NCBI RefSeq assembly: GCF_015070375.1
Contig: NZ_JADCLL010000009.1
Coordinates: 140,583-204,582 of the forward strand
DNA from: Nocardioides kribbensis
GTDB taxonomy: Bacteria; Actinomycetota; Actinomycetes; Propionibacteriales; Nocardioidaceae
Direction of reading: 5' to 3'
Length of the DNA: 64,000 nt
Shown here in pieces: positions 59,422-64,000 of this stretch. A program made the position numbers and the translations under genes. The notes beneath the pieces were generated by a model. It was not told the origin of the DNA. It was given only the letters and a program-made list of their open reading frames with translations, and did no database searches. Numbering within the stretch: the first letter of the stretch is position 1; every line of letters begins with the position of its first letter.

Positions 59422-60573
59422 TCAGGACTCCTGGGAGTGGGCGGGGTCGGGGGTGGGGGTGGGGTAGAGGCGACGGCGCGCCCAGAGCGCGACGTAGACG
59501 AGGGCGACCAGCACCGGCACCTCGATGAGCGGGCCGACGACGCCGGCCAGCGCCTGGCCGCTGGTGACGCCGAAGACGCCGATGGCCACGGCGATGGCCA
59601 GCTCGAAGTTGTTGCCGGCCGCGGTGAACGACAGCGTGGCCGTGCGCTCGTAGCCCAGGCCCAGGCGGTGGCCCAGGGCGAAGGAGACGCCGAACATGAG
59701 GAAGAAGTAGGCCAGCAGGGGCAGGGCGATCCGCGCGACGTCGCCGGGGCGGCTGCTGATCGTGTCGCCCTGGAGGGCGAAGAGCACCACGATGGTGAAG
59801 AGCAGGCCGTAGAGCGCCAGCGGGCCCACCCGGGGCAGGAAGGTCGACTCGTACCACTCCCGGCCGCGGGCGCGCTCCCCCAGCACCCGGCTGAGCCAGC
59901 CGGCCACCAGCGGCACACCGAGGAAGATCGCGACGTACTTCGCGATCTCCCAGGCCGAGACGTCCAGGCCGCTCTGCTCCAGGCCGAGCCAGCCGGGCAG
60001 CAGGTCGAGGTACAACCACCCCAGCGCGGCGAAGGCCACGATCTGGAAGACCGAGTTGATCGCGACCAGGACGGCGGCGGCCTCGCGGTCGCCGCAGGCC
60101 AGGTCGTTCCAGATGAGGACCATGGCGATGCAGCGGGCCAGGCCGACGATGATCAGGCCGGTGCGGTACTCCGGCAGGTCGGGCAGCATCAGCCACGCCA
60201 GTGCGAACATCAGCGCGGGGCCGACCACCCAGTTCAGCCCGATGGAGGCCGCGAGCAGCCGACGGTCGGAGGTCACCGTGCCGAGCCGGTCGTAGCGGAC
60301 CTTGGCCAGGACGGGGTACATCATCACCAGCAGCCCGACCGCGATCGGCAGCGAGACCGAGTCGACCTCGACCGCCGAGAGGGCGTCGTCGAGACCCTCG
60401 ACGGAGCGGCCGAGCACGAGACCGACCACCATCGCCACCCCGATCCACACGGGCAGGAACCGGTCGAGGGTGGAGAGCTTCGCGATGACGGCACCGTCGC
60501 GGGGGTCCTCCTGCGCCGCGGTGCCGGGCGGGGTCGGCGGCGGGGTGGACGGCGGGGTCGAGAAGGCGCTCAT
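59422..60573 (-). CDS. acr3: Arsenite efflux transporter Acr3
   Basis: 383 residues, ten helices of the BASS/ACR3 fold. Conserved NWVVGPALMFALAWLML near 112, GLARCIAMVLIWNDLACGD near 141-159 with the functional Cys in RCIAMV, and FTAAGNNFELAIAVAIGVFG near 318. It extrudes arsenite using the proton gradient. Start ATG 60573 overlaps the arsR stop (ATGA). N-terminal ~30 residues are Pro/Thr-rich. Confidence 0.93.
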   Translation of the reverse strand: MSAFSTPPSTPPPTPPGTAAQEDPRDGAVIAKLSTLDRFLPVWIGVAMVVGLVLGRSVEGLDDALSAVEVDSVSLPIAVGLLVMMYPVLAKVRYDRLGTVTSDRRLLAASIGLNWVVGPALMFALAWLMLPDLPEYRTGLIIVGLARCIAMVLIWNDLACGDREAAAVLVAINSVFQIVAFAALGWLYLDLLPGWLGLEQSGLDVSAWEIAKYVAIFLGVPLVAGWLSRVLGERARGREWYESTFLPRVGPLALYGLLFTIVVLFALQGDTISSRPGDVARIALPLLAYFFLMFGVSFALGHRLGLGYERTATLSFTAAGNNFELAIAVAIGVFGVTSGQALAGVVGPLIEVPVLVALVYVALWARRRLYPTPTPDPAHSQES

Positions 60574-60938
60574 GCGGGCACCCCTGCTGCGTCGAAGAGC
60601 GAGCCGAGGGCGGCCATCGCCGCGGGCCGGGCCTGGTAGTAGACCCACACGCCGCGCTTCTCGCGGTCGAGGAGGCCGGCGTCGTGCAGCACCTTGAGGT
60701 GGTGGCTGATGGTCGGCTGGGAGAGGTCGAAGGCGGGCAGCAGGTCGCACACGCACGCCTCGGCGCCCTCGTGGGAGAGCACCATGGACAGCAGCCGCAG
60801 CCGCACGGGGTCGGCGATCGCCTTGAGCAGCGGCGCCAGCTGACCGGCCTGCTCGTCGGAGATCGGCTCGCGCGCCAGCGGGGTGCAGCACGCCAGCGGG
60901 TCGTCCGGGTCGGGAGCGAGGCTCTCATGCATCGACAT
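60570..60938 (-). CDS. arsR: ArsR-family arsenic-responsive repressor
   Basis: 122 residues. The winged helix has FDLSQPTISHHLKVLHDAGLL near 69-89. Metalloid cysteines: CVCDLL (Cys62, Cys64) in the first helix of the HTH, as in E. coli-type ArsR, and a Cys17-Cys18 pair near the N-terminus that could add a third ligand. It represses the ars operon until arsenite binds. The start codon lies within its own operator palindrome. Confidence 0.92.
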   Translation of the reverse strand: MSMHESLAPDPDDPLACCTPLAREPISDEQAGQLAPLLKAIADPVRLRLLSMVLSHEGAEACVCDLLPAFDLSQPTISHHLKVLHDAGLLDREKRGVWVYYQARPAAMAALGSLFDAAGVPA

Positions 60939-60964
60939 GCGTCAATATTGACACATGTCGATGC
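60929..60964. promoter_or_regulatory. ArsR operator overlapping the arsR start
   Basis: A 36-bp palindrome with one mismatched pair (60940/60953); the centre is GTCAATATTGAC (60941-60952). The ATG at 60938 lies in the left arm. The CAATAT in the centre is 6 nt from that ATG, so it may also be the -10 box of a leaderless mRNA. Confidence 0.75.
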
Positions 60965-60983
60965 CGTCCGCCACCCGCCGGAC

Positions 60984-61003
60984 GCCCCGCCCCGCCCCGC
61001 CCC
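60984..61003. repeat. Short GCCCC tandem repeat
   Basis: Four perfect copies of GCCCC between pstB and the ars operator. Simple-sequence repeat; length may vary between strains. Confidence 0.8.
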
Positions 61004-61006
61004 GGC

Positions 61007-61786
61007 TCAGCCGAAGCGACCGGAGATGTAGGACTCCGTCGACTCCATGTCGGGGTTGGTGAACATCTTCTTGGTGGGGTTGAACTCCACCAGGTGGCCC
61101 GGCTCCCCGGTCGCCTTGAGGTTGAAGAAGCCGGTGTCGTCGGAGACGCGCGCCGCCTGCTGCATGTTGTGGGTGACGATGACGATCGTGTAGTCGGCCT
61201 TGAGCTCGTGGATGAGGTCCTCCACGGCCGAGGTCGAGATCGGGTCGAGCGCCGAGCAGGGCTCGTCCATGAGCAGCACCTGCGGCTCGACGGCGATCGC
61301 GCGGGCGATGCACAGCCGCTGCTGCTGGCCGCCCGAGAGGCCCATGCCGGGCTTGCCGAGACGGTCCTTGACCTCGTTCCAGAGGTTGGCGCCCTTGAGG
61401 GAGCGCTCGACGATGGTGTCGGCCTCGGCCTTCTTCATCCGCTTGGCGTTGAGCCGGTTGCCGGCCAGCACGTTGTCGTAGATCGACATCGTGGGGAACG
61501 GGTTGGGCCGCTGGAAGACCATGCCGATCTGGCGGCGCACGGCCACCGGGTCGACCGACGGGTCGTAGAGCGACTGGCCGTCGACGACGACCTTGCCCTC
61601 GGCGCGGGCGCCGGGGATGACCTCGTGCATGCGGTTCAGCGAGCGCAGGAAGGTCGACTTGCCGCAGCCCGAGGGGCCGATCAGCGCGGTCACCGCCCGC
61701 GCCTTGATGGACATGGTCACGCCTTGCACGGCGAGGAAGTCGCCGTAGTAGATGTCCAGGTCGGAGACGTCGATGCTCTTGGCCAT
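61007..61786 (-). CDS. pstB: Phosphate ABC transporter ATP-binding protein
   Basis: 259 residues. Walker [10 protein letters not shown] (37-45), Q-loop [17 protein letters not shown], signature LSGGQQQR near 150, Walker [17 protein letters not shown], and switch THNMQQA. Typical PstB length. It energises high-affinity phosphate import. Last gene of pstC-pstA-pstB; no phoU follows, the next gene being arsR. Confidence 0.96.
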   Translation of the reverse strand: MAKSIDVSDLDIYYGDFLAVQGVTMSIKARAVTALIGPSGCGKSTFLRSLNRMHEVIPGARAEGKVVVDGQSLYDPSVDPVAVRRQIGMVFQRPNPFPTMSIYDNVLAGNRLNAKRMKKAEADTIVERSLKGANLWNEVKDRLGKPGMGLSGGQQQRLCIARAIAVEPQVLLMDEPCSALDPISTSAVEDLIHELKADYTIVIVTHNMQQAARVSDDTGFFNLKATGEPGHLVEFNPTKKMFTNPDMESTESYISGRFG

Positions 61787-61815
61787 GACGGGTGGGTCCT
61801 CTCAGGGTGCCGCGG

Positions 61816-62898
61816 TCAGCGGCCGGTCTTGGGGGCGAAGAAGCTGCCGAGCACGCGGGCGATGACGTTGAGCAGCATCACGATGGTGATCAGCACGAGC
61901 GCCGCGCCCCAGGCGCGCTCGACCTGGAAGGGGACGTACTCCGCGAGTCCGCCGCGGGTCGCCTCGGAGAAGATCAGCACGGGAAGGGTGGCCATGCTGC
62001 CCTCGAAGGGGTTGAAGTTGGTGGAGCGCAGCGTGCCGACGATGAGCAGCAGCGGCGCGGTCTCCCCCGCCACCCGGGCGACGGCGAGCGTGACGCCGGT
62101 GATGATGCCGCCGATGGCGGTGGGCAGCACGACCTTGGTGATCGTGCGCCACTTCGGCACGCCCAGCGCGTAGGAGGCCTCGCGCAGCTCGTCGGGCACC
62201 AGCTTGAGCATCTCCTCGGTGGCGCGCACCACGATGGGGATCATCAGCACCGACAGCGCGATCGAGCCGCCGATGGCCATGCGGGTGCCGGGGCCGAAGA
62301 TGAGCGTGAAGAGGGCCAGTGCGAAGAGGCCCGCCACGATGGAGGGGATGCCGGTCATGACGTCGACCAGGAAGGTCAGCACGCGGGCCAGCCGGCTGCC
62401 CTTGCCGTACTCGATGAGGTAGATCGCGGCCAGCACGCCGATCGGCACCGAGATCACCGTGGCGATCGCGGTGATGATCAGCGTGCCCATGATGGCGTGG
62501 TAGATGCCGCCGCCCTCTCCCAGGACGCCGTCCTGGGAGAAGGTCAGGAACTCCACCGACAGCGCCGGGGCGCCGCGGCTGACCACCTCCCAGATCACGG
62601 CCACGAGCGGCATCATCGCCACGGCGAAGGTGGTCCACACGACGGTGGTGACCAGGCGGTCGGTGCCCTTGCGCGAGCCCTCGACGGCGGTCGACCAGGC
62701 CGGGAGGGCCACGACGAGCAGGATCCAGCCGACCACGACGACCGGCACGGGGCCCCAGCCCAGCAGCAGGCCGACGAGCGCGGCCAGGCCGAAGGCGACC
62801 AGGGCGGCGACGGCCGGGGCCCAGCCGGGCAGCTGCGGGCGGGTCAGGGTGATGCTCTCGCCGGGGGCCGGCGAGGGACGGGTCTGGAGATCGGTCAC
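61816..62898 (-). CDS. pstA: Phosphate ABC transporter permease PstA
   Basis: 360 residues, longer than usual because of ~45 hydrophilic N-terminal residues and two extra helices (about 28-45, 48-70). The core permease has six helices with the EAA-type loop REASYALGVPKWRTITKVVLPTA near 240-262. MTGIPSIVAGLFALALF near 190 is PstA-specific. Start GTG 62898, 4 nt from the pstC stop. Confidence 0.94.
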   Translation of the reverse strand: MTDLQTRPSPAPGESITLTRPQLPGWAPAVAALVAFGLAALVGLLLGWGPVPVVVVGWILLVVALPAWSTAVEGSRKGTDRLVTTVVWTTFAVAMMPLVAVIWEVVSRGAPALSVEFLTFSQDGVLGEGGGIYHAIMGTLIITAIATVISVPIGVLAAIYLIEYGKGSRLARVLTFLVDVMTGIPSIVAGLFALALFTLIFGPGTRMAIGGSIALSVLMIPIVVRATEEMLKLVPDELREASYALGVPKWRTITKVVLPTAIGGIITGVTLAVARVAGETAPLLLIVGTLRSTNFNPFEGSMATLPVLIFSEATRGGLAEYVPFQVERAWGAALVLITIVMLLNVIARVLGSFFAPKTGR

Positions 62899-62902
62899 GG
62901 GG

Positions 62903-63856
62903 TCACCCCTTGGCCTGGCCGCGGGCGGCGAGCCAGCGGCCGAGGAAGTTGACGGCGAAGGTCACGACGAAGAGCACGAGCCCGCCGAAGATCAGCACGT
63001 TGGTCTTGATGCCGGAGGCGTTGGAGTAGTTCAGCGCGATGCTCGCGGCGATCGTGGAAGGGTTCTGCGAGGAGATCAGGTTGATCGTGATGACGCCCGA
63101 GGCCGCCAGCACCATCGCCACGGCCATGGTCTCTCCGAGCGCACGGCCCAGGCCGAGCATGACCGCCGAGGTGACCCCCGAGCGGGAGTAGGGGAAGACC
63201 GTCATCCGGATCATCTCCCAGCGCGTGGCGCCGAGGGCCAGGGCGGCCTCCTCGTGCATGCGCGGGGTCTGGGCGAAGACCTCGCGGCACAGCGCGGTGA
63301 TGATCGGCAGCGCCATCACCGCGAGCACGACGCCGGCGGTGAGGATCGTGCGGCCGGTGGTCACCGGGCCGGCGAAGAGCGGGATGAAGCCGAGGTTGTC
63401 GGCCAGCCACTGGTAGACGGGGAAGACCCAGGACTGCAGCGTCTCGCGGCCCCACAGGCCGTAGACGACGCTGGGCACGGCGGCGAGCAGGTCGATGGCG
63501 TAGCCGATGTAGCGCGCCAGGCGGCGCGGCGCGTAGTGCGAGATGACGAGCGCGACGCCGATGGCCAGCGGGGTGGCGATGATCAGCGCGATCACCGCGG
63601 CGATCACGGTGCCGTAGAGCAGCGGCCACACGTAGAGGACGATGTTGTCCTTGCCGTAGGCCTGGTCGCCGCTCGCCGAGAAGGCGGGGATGCTCTGCAG
63701 GAGCAGGAAGAGCGCCACGCCGGCGAGGGCCAGCATGATCAGCAGGCCCGCTCCGCGGGCGAGGCCGGCGAAGACCACGTCGCCGCGTCGGCTCACCACC
63801 TGGTCCTCGAGGGGCTCGGTCGGCCCCCCACGTGGCTCGGTGCTGGTGCTGGTCAC
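62903..63856 (-). CDS. pstC: Phosphate ABC transporter permease PstC
   Basis: 317 residues with six helices. AAVPSVVYGLWGRETL near 125-140 and the EAA loop EEAALALGATRWEMIRMTVFPYSRSG near 202-227 are PstC marks. Together with PstA it forms the channel. Start GTG 63856. The binding protein gene pstS should lie beyond the window edge on the same strand. Confidence 0.94.
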   Translation of the reverse strand: MTSTSTEPRGGPTEPLEDQVVSRRGDVVFAGLARGAGLLIMLALAGVALFLLLQSIPAFSASGDQAYGKDNIVLYVWPLLYGTVIAAVIALIIATPLAIGVALVISHYAPRRLARYIGYAIDLLAAVPSVVYGLWGRETLQSWVFPVYQWLADNLGFIPLFAGPVTTGRTILTAGVVLAVMALPIITALCREVFAQTPRMHEEAALALGATRWEMIRMTVFPYSRSGVTSAVMLGLGRALGETMAVAMVLAASGVITINLISSQNPSTIAASIALNYSNASGIKTNVLIFGGLVLFVVTFAVNFLGRWLAARGQAKG

Positions 63857-64000
63857 CTGGGTCCCCCTGGTTCGGTGGCCCCGTCGGGGCCGCTCGTGCT
63901 GCCGTGTGGTGCTGGTGTGCGGGTCGATTGTGCCGGATCGCGAGCGACGGTGCCGCCTGCGTGGGTCGGGGGTGCGGGGCCCCCCCGGGCCCGCCCCCCC
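63857..64000. other. Region upstream of pstC
   Basis: 144 bp. No PHO-box-like direct repeat is clear. It may be the pstS-pstC gap. Nothing else is seen. Confidence 0.4.

Noticed and set aside
60984..61003. GCCCC tandem repeat as a regulatory element
   Set aside because: Simple low-complexity DNA in a gene gap; nothing points to a function.
1..64000. rRNA, tRNA, CRISPR array, prophage, integrase or replication origin
   Set aside because: I looked for their hallmarks and saw none; small RNAs could have been missed without a structure search.

Overview
The window is about 75% G+C and has actinobacterial content throughout. It carries mycothiol synthase, a GlnR-type regulator, glucosyl-3-phosphoglycerate synthase, a heparin-binding-haemagglutinin-like locus, cytochrome bd under a Rex-type site, RNase J, many GTG starts, GTGA/ATGA gene overlaps, and several promoters whose -10 box sits 6-10 nt before the start codon (leaderless type). 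This fits a free-living Nocardioides-like member of the Propionibacteriales. The genus is an inference from gene content and order; no rRNA or tRNA gene is present to fix it.

Layout. 0-3.5 kb: the end of a histidine kinase, then cydAB (minus strand) with a Rex-like operator. 3.9-7 kb: a tightly overlapped minus-strand operon gpgS - folP2-like - LigB-like - RibD/DHFR-like. 7.2-22 kb: a surface polysaccharide locus. A minus-strand operon holds glycosyltransferases, a flippase, an OafA-type acyltransferase and an SGNH fragment; a divergent plus-strand operon holds a processive GT2, a PMT-like transferase and a GT2-GtrA fusion. They flank a roughly 0.6-kb regulatory region. 22-25.6 kb: a STAS protein, a mannose-6-phosphate isomerase-type cupin, two paralogous tiny membrane proteins each preceded by the same hairpin, DUF2516, the HbhA-like protein and its XRE regulator with a GCTAGC operator array. 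25.6-32.6 kb: asparaginase, then sulfate activation (cysC, TauE-type transporter, cysD, cysN) interrupted by gmd.

32.6-41.7 kb resembles the mycobacterial sseC2-cysA2-thiX-glnR-mshD neighbourhood. It has an SseC-like protein, a rhodanese, DUF4395, a thioredoxin, a MoaD-like sulfur carrier, GlnR, an HspR-like protein with Hsp20, YihY, MshD, YgfZ, Fur, nitrobindin and DsrE. 41.8-45.9 kb holds an acidic protein of unknown function and an 1120-residue alanine/glutamate coiled-coil membrane protein. 46-47.6 kb is a patch of lower G+C with a DUF6318-like lipoprotein and a PKD-like secreted protein. 47.7-57.8 kb: esterase, GH16, ppk, DUF47-pit, prfC, rnj, DUF4396.

57.9-64 kb: a minus-strand arsenic operon (arsR-acr3-arsC-FAD oxidoreductase) directly downstream of pstCAB. 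Phosphate handling (ppk, pit, pst) and arsenate resistance thus lie within 14 kb. The observations I rate highest are the giant heptad-locked coiled-coil protein, the twin hairpin/micro-membrane-protein modules, the FolP2/RibD/LigB-like operon, and the 21-codon leader or frameshift at the start of the polysaccharide synthase.
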